A DNA stretch of 64,000 nucleotides, taken from assembly GCF_030687295.1 (NCBI RefSeq), contig NZ_CP117425.1, forward strand, positions 6,204,001 to 6,268,000, written 5' to 3'. This DNA is from Pseudomonas beijingensis. Its GTDB lineage: Bacteria; Pseudomonadota; Gammaproteobacteria; Pseudomonadales; Pseudomonadaceae. The translations under genes and the position numbers were made by a program. Each line of letters opens with the position of its first letter. Position 1 is the first letter of the stretch. This document shows, piece after piece, positions 9,591 to 20,562 of this stretch. The notes under the pieces are model-generated. The model searched no databases and had not been told where the DNA came from. It saw only the letters and a program-made list of their open reading frames with translations.

Positions 9591-10805
9591 TTACGGTTTG
9601 CTCAGGTCTACCAATGGTGTTTGCCGTACCTCGGTTTTTTGACCGTTCTGGATCGCATCGATGCGCTTGAGCGCCTTATCCACAGCGCCCTTGTCCGCCA
9701 ACAGGCTGTAATGGATCTGGAATTGCTTGTGCTCCTTCGGCCCGATCGTGGGCACCAGGCCCAGGGGGCGCTGATAGCGGCGGTTATAGGAAAAACTGGT
9801 GCCTGGCTCCAACCCGGTCACGTAGCCCTGGCCTTGGGTATCGGTGTTTTTCCACAGGGAGAATACGGGCAGCGTGCTGGTGTTGAAGCCTACCGATACC
9901 CCGAGGCTGCCGGCCTTGTTGTGCAGCACGGTGAGAGTGTCGCCCTTGGCGTCGGCGTAGGGCACGACGTTATAAACGGTTTCGTCGTAATCCTTGGTCG
10001 GGGCCCGGTAGGTTTGCCAATCGGGCAAGTCGCCCTTGGCCTTGTCGTTGAACGGCGAGACCTGCTTGACCGGGGCCGCGAAACGAGCGCCTTGCTCCAG
10101 GAAAGGCGTGCTGAAATTGCTGTGGTAGAGCGCTTGGTATTCCTTCGGGTAATCGCCGTTGTTGGTCAGCGTGTCGTTGAGCGCGAACGTCACGCTGCCG
10201 GGCTCGGTGACCAGTTCGGTTTGCACCGAGAAATCGACCTTCTTGAACGCCTGCTCCTTCAACTCGCCTTGCAGGGTGATGGCGTAGGGTGGTTTTTCAT
10301 CGATGTGCAAGGTGACTTTGTTGGCGGGGATATTGGCGGCGCGACCATGCAGGGTCAGCAGCTCGCCGTTGTCCATGCCGGGATGGCCGACCCATTCGTA
10401 GCCGCAGCGGGTAACCAGCTCGTTGAAGCCTTCGAGCCAGCCCAACCCGCCTCGGCCGTTGAGCTCGATGAACGCCGGGTTGACCACTTCCTTGACGGGC
10501 GAATCCCAACCCATGCGCACATCACCGACCGACGCCTGCAGCACGTTCATGCCACGGGTCGGGACGACTGAAAGCTTCAGGGTGCCGTTGTCGATGTCGA
10601 CCACGCTGACGCCTTCCTGCCGGCCGCCGTGCAGGGTGCGCATCGTCACGGAAAAGGGCTTGTCGGTCTTCACGCCGAGTTGCTGGCTGGTGATTTGCCA
10701 GGGTTGGGCGGCTTTATCGGTATCCAGCAGGACGTAATCCCAAGCCATCGCCTGGGAAGCAGCGCCCAGGGCGCCAAGGGTAACGAGGAGTTTGAGCGGA
10801 GTCAT
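9591..10805 (-). CDS. DUF4432 family protein (aldose 1-epimerase-like), exported
   Basis: 404 residues with a clear signal peptide (MTPLKLLVTLGALGAASQAMA, cut near 21), so probably periplasmic. The body belongs to the DUF4432 group of galactose-mutarotase-like beta-sandwich proteins: SVVPTRGMNVLQASVGDVRMGWDSP, GGLGWLEGFNELVTRCGYEWVGHPG and LLTLHGRAANIPA are recognisable, the last with a His that fits the mutarotase active site. Family members are predicted to epimerise or bind sugars, but the substrate is not established. The ATG has AAGG about 8 bases upstream. Its stop is five bases from that of comM. It is monocistronic and no sugar-utilisation gene is nearby, so context does not help. Confidence 0.8.
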   Translation of the reverse strand: MTPLKLLVTLGALGAASQAMAWDYVLLDTDKAAQPWQITSQQLGVKTDKPFSVTMRTLHGGRQEGVSVVDIDNGTLKLSVVPTRGMNVLQASVGDVRMGWDSPVKEVVNPAFIELNGRGGLGWLEGFNELVTRCGYEWVGHPGMDNGELLTLHGRAANIPANKVTLHIDEKPPYAITLQGELKEQAFKKVDFSVQTELVTEPGSVTFALNDTLTNNGDYPKEYQALYHSNFSTPFLEQGARFAAPVKQVSPFNDKAKGDLPDWQTYRAPTKDYDETVYNVVPYADAKGDTLTVLHNKAGSLGVSVGFNTSTLPVFSLWKNTDTQGQGYVTGLEPGTSFSYNRRYQRPLGLVPTIGPKEHKQFQIHYSLLADKGAVDKALKRIDAIQNGQKTEVRQTPLVDLSKP

Positions 10806-10918
10806 GGACGCGACCTTTTATTGGAGTTGTGCGGTTTTTATAGTCTTGAAGAAACGTTTCAGCAAGCTTAAAAACAGCAATAACCTTAAAAAAGCACGAC
10901 TACACGATCGACAGCTTT

Positions 10919-11099
10919 TTGTGGGAGCGAGCTTGCTCGCGATGACGTCAGCTCGGACAACCCAGAACCCGTGGCGAGGGATTGGCTTGAGGTTCAGCGT
11001 TGAGCTGAGAGGACGGTGGTGAATGCTCGTGATGGCGGTGAGTCAGCTGGCAGGGGTGTGGCTGGAAAGCCGCCTTCGCGAGCAAGCTCGCTCCCACAG
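10919..11099. repeat. Two REP arms about 125 bases apart
   Basis: A forward GTGGGAGCGAGCTTGCTCGC at 10921 and an inverted copy at 11076-11097 flank unrelated sequence. The spacing is larger than in the other doublets, so this is either two single REPs or a REPIN with inserted DNA. Nothing else is recognisable in the gene-free stretch 10806-11133. Confidence 0.8.
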
Positions 11100-11133
11100 G
11101 GAATCTCTGGGAGCGGGCTTGTGACAGGAAGCC

Positions 11134-13110
11134 TCAGCGGAACCGATCAACCTCTTGGCGCAGGTCCTGGGCCAGTTTTTCCAGCTCCTTGGCAGTGAGG
11201 GCCAGGTTCGAGACCACTTGGCGCTGTTCACTGTTGGCCATGGCAATGCTCTGCAGGTTGCTGCTGAGCAGGGTTGCGGTGCTGCTTTGTTCCTGGGTGG
11301 CGGTGGTGATCGCCGCGAATTGCTGGCCAGCCGAGCGGCTCTGCTCGTCGATGCGCGCCAGGGCCGAGGCCACATTGGCGTTGCGCGACAGACCTTCCTG
11401 CATCAACAAATTGCCCTGCTCCATCGTGCTGATGGCATTGCCGGTTTCCTGCTGGATGCTGTTGATCATGCTGGAGATTTCGTCCGTGGCCTGGCGGGTG
11501 CGGGACGCCAGGCTGCGGACTTCATCGGCCACCACGGCGAAACCACGGCCCTGCTCGCCGGCGCGGGCAGCTTCAATGGCCGCGTTCAAGGCCAACAGGT
11601 TGGTCTGCTCGGCAATCGAGGTAATGACCCCCACGATGCCGCCGATTTCCTGGGACCGCTGGCCCAGGGTATTGATGACCGTGGCCGTGCTGTTCAGCGC
11701 GCCGGCGATTTGCTCCAGGGAGGACGACGCTTCATCCATCGAGGTCCGACCAATGCGGGTTTGCTGGGCGTTTTCCTGGGCCAGGCGCTCGGTGTTGCCC
11801 ATGTTGTCGGCAATGTTCAAGGAGGTCGCACTGAACTCCTCCACGGCGCCAGCCATGCTGGTGATCTCGCCGGACTGCTGTTCCATGCCTTCGTACGCTC
11901 CGCTGGACAACCCGGACAGGGCCTGGGCGCGGCTGTTGACCTCCTGGGAGGCCTTGCGGATGTGCTCGACCATGGTCGACAGGGCCTGGCTCATCTGGTT
12001 GAAGGCACGGGCCAACTGACCGATTTCGTCATGGCTCGACACATTCAGGCGCACGCTCAGGTCGCCGGCGCCCAACGCCTCGGCCTGGCGCACCAGATCC
12101 CCCAGCGGTGCCAGTTTGCTGCGCAACAACCACATCGCCGAACCGACCGCCAACAGCATCGCCAGCAGGCTGCCGATGGCCAGTTGCATACCGACGCTCC
12201 AGGTCACGGCGCGGATCTCGGTTTTCGGCATGCTCGCCACCACCGCCCACGGCCCCCCCTCGAACGGTACGGCAACGCTGTAGAAATCTTCGGCGGTATC
12301 GGCCCAGAACGCGCCCTTGCCCGGCTTTTTGATCAAGCCGGTGATGGCCGCGGTAGCGTTGTCCAGCGCCTGCACGCCGGCGGGCGGCACCAGCCATTTG
12401 TTTTGTTCGTCCAGCAGCGCCAGGGAACCGGTCTGGCCGATGCGGAAGCGCTTGAGGTTTTCGAACTGCGCGTTCTGCGCGTCGGTGTAATCGAAGCCTA
12501 CGTACAACACGGCAATGATCTTGCCGCTGCTGTCGCGTACAGGCGTGTACTGCGACATGTAGAAGCGCCCGAAAAGCAGGGCCCGACCAATGTAGCTCTG
12601 CCCACTGATCACCGGGCCGTAGGCCGGGCCGGCGCGGTCGAGCACGGTGCCGATGGCCCGTGTACCGTCCTGTTTACTGACCGAGGTACTGACGCGGATG
12701 AAATCGTCGCCGCTGCGCACGAAGACTGTGGCCACCCCGGCGGTCATCGCCTTGAACTCGTCCACTTCCTTGAAGTTGTTGTTCAACACTTCGCTGCCCA
12801 GGTTCAAGCCTGGAGTTTGTACGCCCGCCACCGTCACCGGCTGGTCCGGATGCACGCTCAGGCCCGCGCTGAAGCGCTTTTCGAACAGACCGGCCAAGCG
12901 CTGAGTGCTCTCGCGCAGGGTGCTGTGGAAGGTATTGAGCTGATCGGCCATCAGGCGCGCTTCGCTGGCCAAGTGCTCTTCACGGGTGGCAAGGTTGGCA
13001 GTGTCCAGCGAACGCAAGGCGAAGACGGTACTGCCGGAGATCACGATCGCCAGTATCACGGCGAGGGCAAGGCCTAGCTGTGAGGCGATTCGGGCGCGGG
13101 GTTGAGACAT
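11134..13110 (-). CDS. Methyl-accepting chemotaxis protein with Cache sensor
   Basis: 658-residue chemoreceptor. Helix 1 (about 10-32, [21 protein letters not shown]) is followed by a periplasmic Cache_3-Cache_2-type sensor of some 270 residues ([48 protein letters not shown]), helix 2 near 310-330, a HAMP linker, and a long coiled-coil cytoplasmic domain. Its highly conserved hairpin tip reads [34 protein letters not shown] and docks CheA/CheW. The ATG at 13110 is chosen because AGGAG lies 7 bases upstream and the first helix follows directly; a longer reading to 13218 adds a charged tail without support. The ligand is unknown. Cache receptors of this type often sense organic acids or amines. 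Confidence 0.92.
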   Translation of the reverse strand: MSQPRARIASQLGLALAVILAIVISGSTVFALRSLDTANLATREEHLASEARLMADQLNTFHSTLRESTQRLAGLFEKRFSAGLSVHPDQPVTVAGVQTPGLNLGSEVLNNNFKEVDEFKAMTAGVATVFVRSGDDFIRVSTSVSKQDGTRAIGTVLDRAGPAYGPVISGQSYIGRALLFGRFYMSQYTPVRDSSGKIIAVLYVGFDYTDAQNAQFENLKRFRIGQTGSLALLDEQNKWLVPPAGVQALDNATAAITGLIKKPGKGAFWADTAEDFYSVAVPFEGGPWAVVASMPKTEIRAVTWSVGMQLAIGSLLAMLLAVGSAMWLLRSKLAPLGDLVRQAEALGAGDLSVRLNVSSHDEIGQLARAFNQMSQALSTMVEHIRKASQEVNSRAQALSGLSSGAYEGMEQQSGEITSMAGAVEEFSATSLNIADNMGNTERLAQENAQQTRIGRTSMDEASSSLEQIAGALNSTATVINTLGQRSQEIGGIVGVITSIAEQTNLLALNAAIEAARAGEQGRGFAVVADEVRSLASRTRQATDEISSMINSIQQETGNAISTMEQGNLLMQEGLSRNANVASALARIDEQSRSAGQQFAAITTATQEQSSTATLLSSNLQSIAMANSEQRQVVSNLALTAKELEKLAQDLRQEVDRFR

Positions 13111-13296
13111 GACGGCTCCTGGCCGAGAGACCGGATCATCCTGATCACGTCGCACGCTCGGCATTTTATTCGGGTGAGGTGTGAGTAGACCCTTTCTGAA
13201 CGAGGGTTCCATCTTCACGGATTCGGCGGCAACGCCAAATACTTGAGCGGTTTGGACGGATTAATGCCAAGTGGCTAGCACGCCAACTTCAACGTT

Positions 13297-14217
13297 TCAG
13301 CCCAGGCGCTGTACATCGGGCAGTTGCATGGCCTTGACCTCGCCTTGGAGGAAGTCGCTGAGCCGGCGCAAACGTTCACCTCCCGGCCGGGTTTTCGGCC
13401 AGACCAGGTAATAGTGCTCACCGCTGGCGACAGCCGTCGGCCAGGGCAGGCTCAAGCGTCCCTGGGCAACGTCCTCGGCCACCATCAACAAGTCGCCCAT
13501 GGAAACCCCATAGCCACGCGCCGCAGCGATCATGCCCAGCTCCAGGGTATCGAACACCTGCCCCCCCTTGAGCGAGACCTTGTCGGACAGGCCCATGCGT
13601 TGCAGCCAGTTGCGCCAGTCCCGGCGATCCGGCGTCGGATGCAGCAGTTCAGCACTGGCCAACCGCGCCACATCCCAAGGCTGATCGTTCAACAGGTTCG
13701 GCGCACCCACCGGGATCAATTCCTCGGGGAACAGCAAACTGGCCTCCCAGTCCGCCGGAAAATGCCCGTTGCCCAGCAATACGGCGCAATCGAAGGGCTC
13801 GACGTTGAAGTCCACCGAATCGATGTCCATCCAGGCACTGGTCAGTTGCACCTCGTTGCCGGGCTGCAAATGCCGGAAGCGACTCAGGCGCGCCAACAAC
13901 CAGCGCATGGTCAACGTGGAAGGCGCTTTCATGCGCAGGATGCCGTCTTCGCCATGCAAGGTGTGGCAGGCCCGCTCCAGCGCCATGAAGCCCTCCCGCA
14001 CGCCCGGCAACAACAATCGCGCCGCCTCGGTCAATTGCAGGTTGCGGCCGCTGCGCTGGAACAGCCGGCAGGCAAAGTGATCCTCCAGCGTGCGAATGTG
14101 CCGGCTGACGGCGCTCTGGGTGATCGACAGTTCTTCGGCGGCCCGGGTGAACGAGCTGTAGCGCGCCGCGGCTTCGAATGCCCGCAACGCATAGAGAGGA
14201 GGAAGACGACGGGGCAT
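13297..14217 (-). CDS. LysR-family transcriptional regulator (GcvA-like)
   Basis: 306 residues. The winged helix-turn-helix at 5-65 (YALRAFEAAARYSSFTRAAEELSITQSAVSRHIRTLE) is textbook LysR and most like the GcvA/AmpR branch. The effector-binding domain follows, with the GVSMGDLLMVAEDVAQGRL segment characteristic of that branch near residue 250. The start at 14217 matches the family N-terminus. It is divergent from the MATE exporter gene, and LysR regulators usually control their divergent neighbour, so regulation of that exporter is a reasonable inference. The inducer is unknown. Confidence 0.88.
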   Translation of the reverse strand: MPRRLPPLYALRAFEAAARYSSFTRAAEELSITQSAVSRHIRTLEDHFACRLFQRSGRNLQLTEAARLLLPGVREGFMALERACHTLHGEDGILRMKAPSTLTMRWLLARLSRFRHLQPGNEVQLTSAWMDIDSVDFNVEPFDCAVLLGNGHFPADWEASLLFPEELIPVGAPNLLNDQPWDVARLASAELLHPTPDRRDWRNWLQRMGLSDKVSLKGGQVFDTLELGMIAAARGYGVSMGDLLMVAEDVAQGRLSLPWPTAVASGEHYYLVWPKTRPGGERLRRLSDFLQGEVKAMQLPDVQRLG

Positions 14218-14375
14218 CGCAAAAGCTCCATGGCGTGGTCTGCAAACCCTACCAGAAACCCGTCCAGCATGAGTTTTAATCATGCCAGCGATCTTTTTTA
14301 TCCTTTTGTGCAATCCGCCGAGAGCGCCGAGAATCGTCGCTTTACTGCCTTGTTTAAACATGGAGCGTGATGATC

Positions 14376-15770
14376 ATGCAGCATCCGGTGCGTACCGAAC
14401 TCTGGGCCATCCTGCGGCTGGCGGGGCCGTTGATCGCCTCGCAGTTGGCGCACATGCTGATGGTGCTGACCGACACTGTGATGATGGCGCGCCTGAGCCC
14501 TGAAGCCCTCGCCGGTGGCGGGCTCGGGGCGGCCACCTATTCGTTCGTGTCGATCTTCTGCATCGGCGTGATCGCCGCGGTGGGCACCCTGGTCGCGATC
14601 CGCCAGGGCGCGGGCGATGTCGAAGGCGCCACCCGGCTGACCCAGGCCGGGCTTTGGCTGGCCTGGTTGATGGCGTTGATGGCCGGGTTGCTGCTGTGGA
14701 ACCTCAAGCCCGTGCTGCTGATGTTCGGCCAGACCGAAACCAACGTGCTGTCCGCCGGACAGTTCCTGCTTGCGCTGCCGTTCGCCCTGCCCGGCTACCT
14801 GAGCTTCATGGCCCTGCGCGGCTTCACCAGCGCCATCGGCCGGGCCACGCCGGTCATGGTGATCAGCCTGGGCGGCACGGTGGCCAACTTCCTGCTCAAC
14901 TACGCGCTCATTACCGGCATGTTCGGCCTGCCGAAACTCGGCTTGATGGGCATCGGCCTGGTCACGGCCATCGTCGCCAATTGCATGGCCCTGGCGCTGG
15001 CCTGGCACATCCATCGGCACCCGGCCTACCGTGCCTATCCGCTGCTTGATGGCCTGTCGCGGCCCAATCGCCAATACCTCAAGGAACTGTGGCGCCTGGG
15101 TCTGCCGATTGGCGGCACGTACGCAGTGGAAGTCGGGCTGTTCGCGTTCGCCGCGCTGTGCATGGGCACCATGGGCAGCACGCCGTTGGCGGCCCACCAG
15201 ATCGCCCTGCAAATCGTCTCGGTGGCGTTCATGGTGCCGGCCGGGATGTCCTATGCCATCACCATGCGCATCGGCCAGCACTACGGCGCCGGGCAGCTGT
15301 TGATGGCGCGTCTGGCCGGTCGAGTCGGCATTGGTTTTGGCGCGGCCGCGATGCTAGCGTTTGCCATGGTGTTCTGGCTGTTGCCCCATCAATTGATCGG
15401 TTTGTTCCTGGACCACGACGACCCGGCGTTCCGCGATGTGATCAACCTGGCCGTGAGCCTGTTGGCGGTGGCGGCGTGGTTCGAGCTGTTCGACGGCACG
15501 CAAACCATCGCCATGGGCTGCATTCGCGGGCTCAAGGACGCCAAGACCACCTTCCTGGTGGGCCTGGGTTGCTATTGGCTGATCGGCGCACCGTCGGCCT
15601 GGTGGATGGCGTTCCACCTGAACTGGGGACCGACAGGTGTCTGGTGGGGCCTGGCTCTGGGGCTGGCCTGCGCGGCCGTGAGCCTGACCCTGGCGTTTGA
15701 ATGGAAGATGAAGCGGATGATCAGGCGTGAACCCGGGCAGCAGGGCTTCGAGGTCGTTCAGACTGAATGA
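14376..15770 (+). CDS. MATE family multidrug efflux transporter (NorM/PmpM-like)
   Basis: 464-residue, 12-helix inner-membrane exporter of the MATE family, which uses Na+ or H+ to expel cationic drugs and dyes. The N-terminal motif ELWAILRLAGPLIASQLAHMLMVLTDTVMMARLSPEALAGGGLG and the second-half repeat LWRLGLPIGGTYAVEVGLFAFAALCMGTMGSTPLAAHQIALQ show the two related six-helix bundles. Three in-frame starts lie close together (GTG 14367, ATG 14370, ATG 14376). The last is 10 bases after GGAG and begins the family-conserved part; 14370 is possible. It is divergent from the LysR gene, which may regulate it. Confidence 0.9.
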   Translation: MQHPVRTELWAILRLAGPLIASQLAHMLMVLTDTVMMARLSPEALAGGGLGAATYSFVSIFCIGVIAAVGTLVAIRQGAGDVEGATRLTQAGLWLAWLMALMAGLLLWNLKPVLLMFGQTETNVLSAGQFLLALPFALPGYLSFMALRGFTSAIGRATPVMVISLGGTVANFLLNYALITGMFGLPKLGLMGIGLVTAIVANCMALALAWHIHRHPAYRAYPLLDGLSRPNRQYLKELWRLGLPIGGTYAVEVGLFAFAALCMGTMGSTPLAAHQIALQIVSVAFMVPAGMSYAITMRIGQHYGAGQLLMARLAGRVGIGFGAAAMLAFAMVFWLLPHQLIGLFLDHDDPAFRDVINLAVSLLAVAAWFELFDGTQTIAMGCIRGLKDAKTTFLVGLGCYWLIGAPSAWWMAFHLNWGPTGVWWGLALGLACAAVSLTLAFEWKMKRMIRREPGQQGFEVVQTE

Positions 15771-15777
15771 TTTCCCT

Positions 15778-15867
15778 TGTGGGAGCGAGCTTGCTCGCGA
15801 TGGCGATAGGCCTGTCACATCGACTTTGACTGACACACCGCTATCGCGAGCAAGCTCGCTCCCACAG
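15778..15867. repeat. REP doublet (REPIN)
   Basis: Forward GTGGGAGCGAGCTTGCTCGC and its inverted copy are separated by about 46 bases between the convergent MATE and EAL genes. The inner flanks GATGGCGATAGG and ACACCGCTATCGC resemble those of other doublets in the window. Confidence 0.9.
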
Positions 15868-15876
15868 GGTTTTGGG

Positions 15877-17547
15877 TCAGCTCATTTCCAGTATGGGCTG
15901 CTGATTGCCGTCAAATGTCAGGTACTCAACCAACTCTGGCAGCGGCAACGGCTTGCTGATCAGGAAACCCTGCACCTGGTCGCAACCAAAACCGCGTAGC
16001 AGGTCCAGTTGTTCCTGGGTTTCCACACCTTCGGCCACCACCTCCAGGTTGAGGTTGTGGGCCAGGTTGATCATGGCGTGCACCAGTTTGCGGTTCTCTT
16101 CGCGCTGCTCCATGCCGCCAACGAAGCTCTTGTCGATCTTGAGCAAGGCGATCGGCAGGCTATTGAGGTGCACGAATGAGGAGAACCCGGTGCCGAAGTC
16201 GTCCAGGGAGAAGCGCACCCCCAGGCGGCCCAGGGCATCCATGGTCTGCTTGACCAATTCGCTGCGGCGCATGACGGCAGTTTCGGTGAGTTCGAACTCC
16301 AGCCATTGCGCCTCGACACCTCGCTCGGCAATCAGCCGGCTCAAGGTCGGCAACAACTGGCTGTCCTGGAACTGCCGGAACGACAGGTTGACCGCCATGT
16401 GCAACGGCGCCAGCCCCCGTTCGCGCAGAGCCTGCATGTCCCGCAGCGCCCGGGAAATCACCCAGTAGCCCAGCGGCACGATCAGGCCGCTCTGTTCAGC
16501 CAGCGGCACGAACTCACTCGGTGGCAGCAAGCCGCGTTCACCATGACGCCAGCGCACCAGGGCTTCAAGGCCGACGATGTGGCCGCCATCGAGGTCCAGC
16601 CGCGGCTGGTAATGCAGCTCCAGCTCGTCGCGGCGCAGTGCCCGGCGCAGTTCGCTTTCCAGGTCGGCAAGGCTGCGGGCATTGCGATTGATACGTTCGT
16701 TGAAGATATGAAAGGTGCAGCCCTGGGTGCTCTTGGCCTGCTGCATGGCGATGTGGGCATGCCACATCAGCGGATCGGCGCCAGCCTGGGCGCGAGCATG
16801 GGCAACCCCCAGGCTGCAGCCGATCAGCAGGCTTTCGCCGTCCACCCAATAAGGCTCGGCCAATGCTTCGGTAATCCGCTCGGCCATCCACTCGGCCCGC
16901 TGCGGTGCGCGACGGGTGTCGATCAGCAAGGCGAATTCATCGCTGCCCAGCCGCGCCAATTGATCGCCGGCCTCGAGTGAACCCTTGAGCCGCGACACCA
17001 CTTGCAAGATCAAGCGGTCGCCGGCCTGGTGGCCGAGGGCGTCGTTGGCGTGGCGAAAGTTGTCCAGGTCCAGGTGACCGAGCGCCAGGCCACGGCCGTC
17101 GTTTTCCGCCAGGCGCGCCGCCAGCAAGGTCTGAAAGCCCTGGCGATTGGCGATGCCCGTCAACGGGTCCTGTTCGGCGAGGCGCTGCAAGGTGTTTTCC
17201 AGCACGCCGCGCTCGCGCACATGGCGCAGGCAACGACGCAGGGTCGCACTGTCGAGCACGTCGCGTACCAGCCAGTCGCTGACGCCGTCGGGGGCAGCCG
17301 CCGGCTCGTGCTCAAGCAACAGGATGGTCGGCAGGCTGCAACGGCCCGGCGCTGGTTGCAACGCCGCTACGGTCAACAACACCGCGTTGCGATTGTCTTC
17401 GAACAGGCTGCTGACTGACTCCCAGCTCGGGGCGCTGATCAACACGACCGAGGGCCCCATGGGCACCAGGCACTCGCGCAATATTGCTGACCACTCTGGC
17501 TCTTGGGCCAATAACAGCAAACGCAAGGGTTCGACAGGCGTTGACAA
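15877..17547 (-). CDS. Cyclic-di-GMP phosphodiesterase candidate: receiver-like, degenerate GGDEF, EAL
   Basis: 556 residues. Residues 1-110 resemble a response-regulator receiver fold but show no obvious phospho-acceptor motif. The GGDEF domain (about 120-285) keeps DPLTGIANRQGF, but its active-site motif reads GSDEF at 201-205, so cyclase activity is doubtful. The EAL domain (about 297-545) looks intact: EAL at 328-330 in GLEALVRWRH, DDFGTGFSS at 449, LLKIDKSFV near 468 and EGVET at 506, as needed for metal binding and cyclic-di-GMP hydrolysis. Translation most likely starts at a TTG, supported by AGGGAG five bases upstream. It stands alone, divergent from rep. Confidence 0.87.
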   Translation of the reverse strand: MSTPVEPLRLLLLAQEPEWSAILRECLVPMGPSVVLISAPSWESVSSLFEDNRNAVLLTVAALQPAPGRCSLPTILLLEHEPAAAPDGVSDWLVRDVLDSATLRRCLRHVRERGVLENTLQRLAEQDPLTGIANRQGFQTLLAARLAENDGRGLALGHLDLDNFRHANDALGHQAGDRLILQVVSRLKGSLEAGDQLARLGSDEFALLIDTRRAPQRAEWMAERITEALAEPYWVDGESLLIGCSLGVAHARAQAGADPLMWHAHIAMQQAKSTQGCTFHIFNERINRNARSLADLESELRRALRRDELELHYQPRLDLDGGHIVGLEALVRWRHGERGLLPPSEFVPLAEQSGLIVPLGYWVISRALRDMQALRERGLAPLHMAVNLSFRQFQDSQLLPTLSRLIAERGVEAQWLEFELTETAVMRRSELVKQTMDALGRLGVRFSLDDFGTGFSSFVHLNSLPIALLKIDKSFVGGMEQREENRKLVHAMINLAHNLNLEVVAEGVETQEQLDLLRGFGCDQVQGFLISKPLPLPELVEYLTFDGNQQPILEMS

Positions 17548-17819
17548 GCTGACTCCCTAGACTCTGCAAGGTGGTAGGCGCCGGGCATTATGACCTGCCG
17601 ATGGGCAATGACCAATGCCAACGGTTCTCAAACACGCGCTTTCGGTGGTTTTTCCCGCTCCAAATGCCGCGCAGGACCCAATTGGTTCCACATCCTGCGT
17701 GAAAGTGGCAGAAGCGGCAAATGACAATCCTGTGTGCGTCACAAGTCGGACAGAGCAGCACAATTCTCAGAGCCTGTTAAAATGCCGGCCCATTTCGCAA
17801 ACGACTCCCTGACTCTGTC

Positions 17820-19829
17820 ATGTCCCGACTCAATCCCCGGCAGCAAGAAGCCGTGAACTATGTCGGCGGCCCTCTTTTGGTGCTCGCCGGTGCAGGCTCC
17901 GGCAAGACCAGCGTAATCACCCGCAAGATCGCGCACCTGATCCAGAATTGTGGCATCCGCGCCCAATACATCGTCGCCATGACCTTCACCAACAAGGCCG
18001 CCCGGGAAATGAAAGAGCGGGTCGGCGGCCTGTTGCGCGCCGGCGAAGGTCGCGGCCTGACGGTGTGTACCTTCCACAACCTGGGCCTGAACATCATCCG
18101 CAAGGAGCATGCGCGACTGGGCTACAAACCGGGCTTCTCGATTTTCGACGAGACCGACGTCAAGGCCCTGATGACCGACATCATGCAGAAGGAATACTCG
18201 GGCGACGACGGCGTGGATGAGATCAAGAACATGATCGGCGCCTGGAAAAACGACCTGATCCTGCCGCCCGAAGCCCTGGAAAACGCCCGCAACCCCAAGG
18301 AGCAGACCGCCGCCATCGTCTACACCCACTATCAGCGCACGCTCAAGGCGTTCAATGCGGTGGACTTCGACGACCTGATCCTGTTGCCGGTCAAGCTGTT
18401 CCAGGACCACGCCGACATTCTCGAAAAATGGCAGAACAAGGTCCGCTACCTGCTGGTGGACGAATACCAGGACACCAACGCCAGCCAGTACTTGCTGGTG
18501 AAGCTGCTGATCGGCAAACGCAACCAGTTCACCGTGGTGGGCGACGACGACCAGTCGATCTACGCCTGGCGCGGCGCGCGGCCGGAAAACCTGATGTTGC
18601 TCAAGGACGACTACCCGTCGCTCAAAGTGGTGATGCTGGAGCAGAACTACCGTTCCACCAGCCGCATCCTGCGCTGCGCCAACGTGCTGATTTCCAACAA
18701 CCCCCACGAGTTCGAAAAACAACTGTGGAGCGAGATGGGCCACGGCGACGAGATCCGTGTGATCCGTTGCCGCAACGAAGACGCCGAGGCCGAGCGCGTG
18801 GCCATGGAAATACTCAGCCTGCACCTGCGCACCGACCGGCCGTACAGCGACTTTGCGATCCTCTACCGCGGCAACTACCAGGCCAAGCTGATCGAGCTGA
18901 AACTGCAGCATCACCAGATTCCCTATCGCCTGTCGGGGGGCAACAGCTTTTTCGGACGCCAGGAAGTAAAGGACCTGATGGCCTACTTCCGCCTGATCGT
19001 GAACCCGGACGACGACAACGCCTTCCTGCGGGTGATCAACGTGCCGCGCCGGGAAATCGGTTCGACCACCCTGGAAAAACTCGGCAACTACGCCACCGAG
19101 CGCAAGATCTCGATGTACGCCGCCACCGATGAAATCGGCCTGGGCGAACATCTGGACAGCCGCTTCACCGATCGCCTGGCGCGCTTCAAGCGCTTTATGG
19201 ACAAGGTCCGCGAACAGTGCGCCGGGGAAGATCCGATTTCAGCGCTGCGCAGCATGGTGATGGACATCGACTACGAGAACTGGCTGCGCACCAACAGCTC
19301 CAGCGACAAGGCGGCCGACTACCGCATGAGCAACGTCTGGTTCCTGATCGAGGCATTGAAGAACACCTTGGAGAAAGACGAAGACGGCGACATGACGGTG
19401 GAGGACGCCATCGGCAAACTCGTGCTGCGGGACATGCTCGAGCGCCAGCAGGAAGAGGAAGAAGGCGCCGAAGGCGTGCAGATGATGACGCTGCACGCCT
19501 CCAAGGGCCTGGAGTTTCCCTACGTGTTCATCATGGGCATGGAAGAAGAAATCCTGCCGCACCGCTCCAGCATCGAGGCCGACACCATCGAGGAAGAACG
19601 GCGCCTGGCCTACGTCGGTATTACTCGGGCACGCCAGACGCTGGCCTTCACCTTCGCCGCCAAGCGCAAGCAATACGGCGAAGTGATCGACTGCGCCCCC
19701 AGCCGCTTTCTCGATGAGCTGCCGCCGGACGACCTGGCCTGGGAAGGCAACGACGACACGCCGACGGAAGTCAAAGTCGTTCGTGGCAACAGTGCCCTGG
19801 CGGATATACGCGCAATGTTAAAGCGCTAG
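17820..19829 (+). CDS. rep: ATP-dependent DNA helicase Rep
   Basis: 669-residue superfamily 1A 3'-5' helicase that removes proteins ahead of the replication fork and helps restart stalled forks. The Q motif LNPRQQEAVNYVGGPLLVLAGAG and Walker A GAGSGKTS lie at the start, the TxGx motif AMTFTNKAAREMKERV follows, Walker B is in LLVDEYQDTN near 218, and motifs III-VI are present (GDDDQSIYAWRGA, EQNYRST, MTLHASKGLEFPYVF, RRLAYVGITRA). Length agrees with Rep (about 670) rather than UvrD (about 720). It is followed 55 bases later by xpt, as in other Pseudomonas. Confidence 0.95.
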   Translation: MSRLNPRQQEAVNYVGGPLLVLAGAGSGKTSVITRKIAHLIQNCGIRAQYIVAMTFTNKAAREMKERVGGLLRAGEGRGLTVCTFHNLGLNIIRKEHARLGYKPGFSIFDETDVKALMTDIMQKEYSGDDGVDEIKNMIGAWKNDLILPPEALENARNPKEQTAAIVYTHYQRTLKAFNAVDFDDLILLPVKLFQDHADILEKWQNKVRYLLVDEYQDTNASQYLLVKLLIGKRNQFTVVGDDDQSIYAWRGARPENLMLLKDDYPSLKVVMLEQNYRSTSRILRCANVLISNNPHEFEKQLWSEMGHGDEIRVIRCRNEDAEAERVAMEILSLHLRTDRPYSDFAILYRGNYQAKLIELKLQHHQIPYRLSGGNSFFGRQEVKDLMAYFRLIVNPDDDNAFLRVINVPRREIGSTTLEKLGNYATERKISMYAATDEIGLGEHLDSRFTDRLARFKRFMDKVREQCAGEDPISALRSMVMDIDYENWLRTNSSSDKAADYRMSNVWFLIEALKNTLEKDEDGDMTVEDAIGKLVLRDMLERQQEEEEGAEGVQMMTLHASKGLEFPYVFIMGMEEEILPHRSSIEADTIEEERRLAYVGITRARQTLAFTFAAKRKQYGEVIDCAPSRFLDELPPDDLAWEGNDDTPTEVKVVRGNSALADIRAMLKR

Positions 19830-19862
19830 AATTGATTACTTTTTACCGACTTCAGGCGCTGA

Positions 19863-20456
<594 letters not shown>

Positions 20457-20469
20457 CCCTGTGCCTCCT

Positions 20470-20557
20470 GTGGGAGCGAGCTTGCTCGCGATAGCGGCCT
20501 ATCAGACACATTTTATGTAACAGATACACCGCTATCGCGAGCAAGCTCGCTCCCACA
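20470..20557. repeat. REP doublet (REPIN)
   Basis: Inverted copies of GTGGGAGCGAGCTTGCTCGC with inner flanks GATAGCGG and CCGCTATC, so the complementarity extends further inward than in most other copies. It fills the gap between the convergent xpt and acetyl-CoA hydrolase genes. Confidence 0.9.
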
Positions 20558-20562
20558 GAGTT

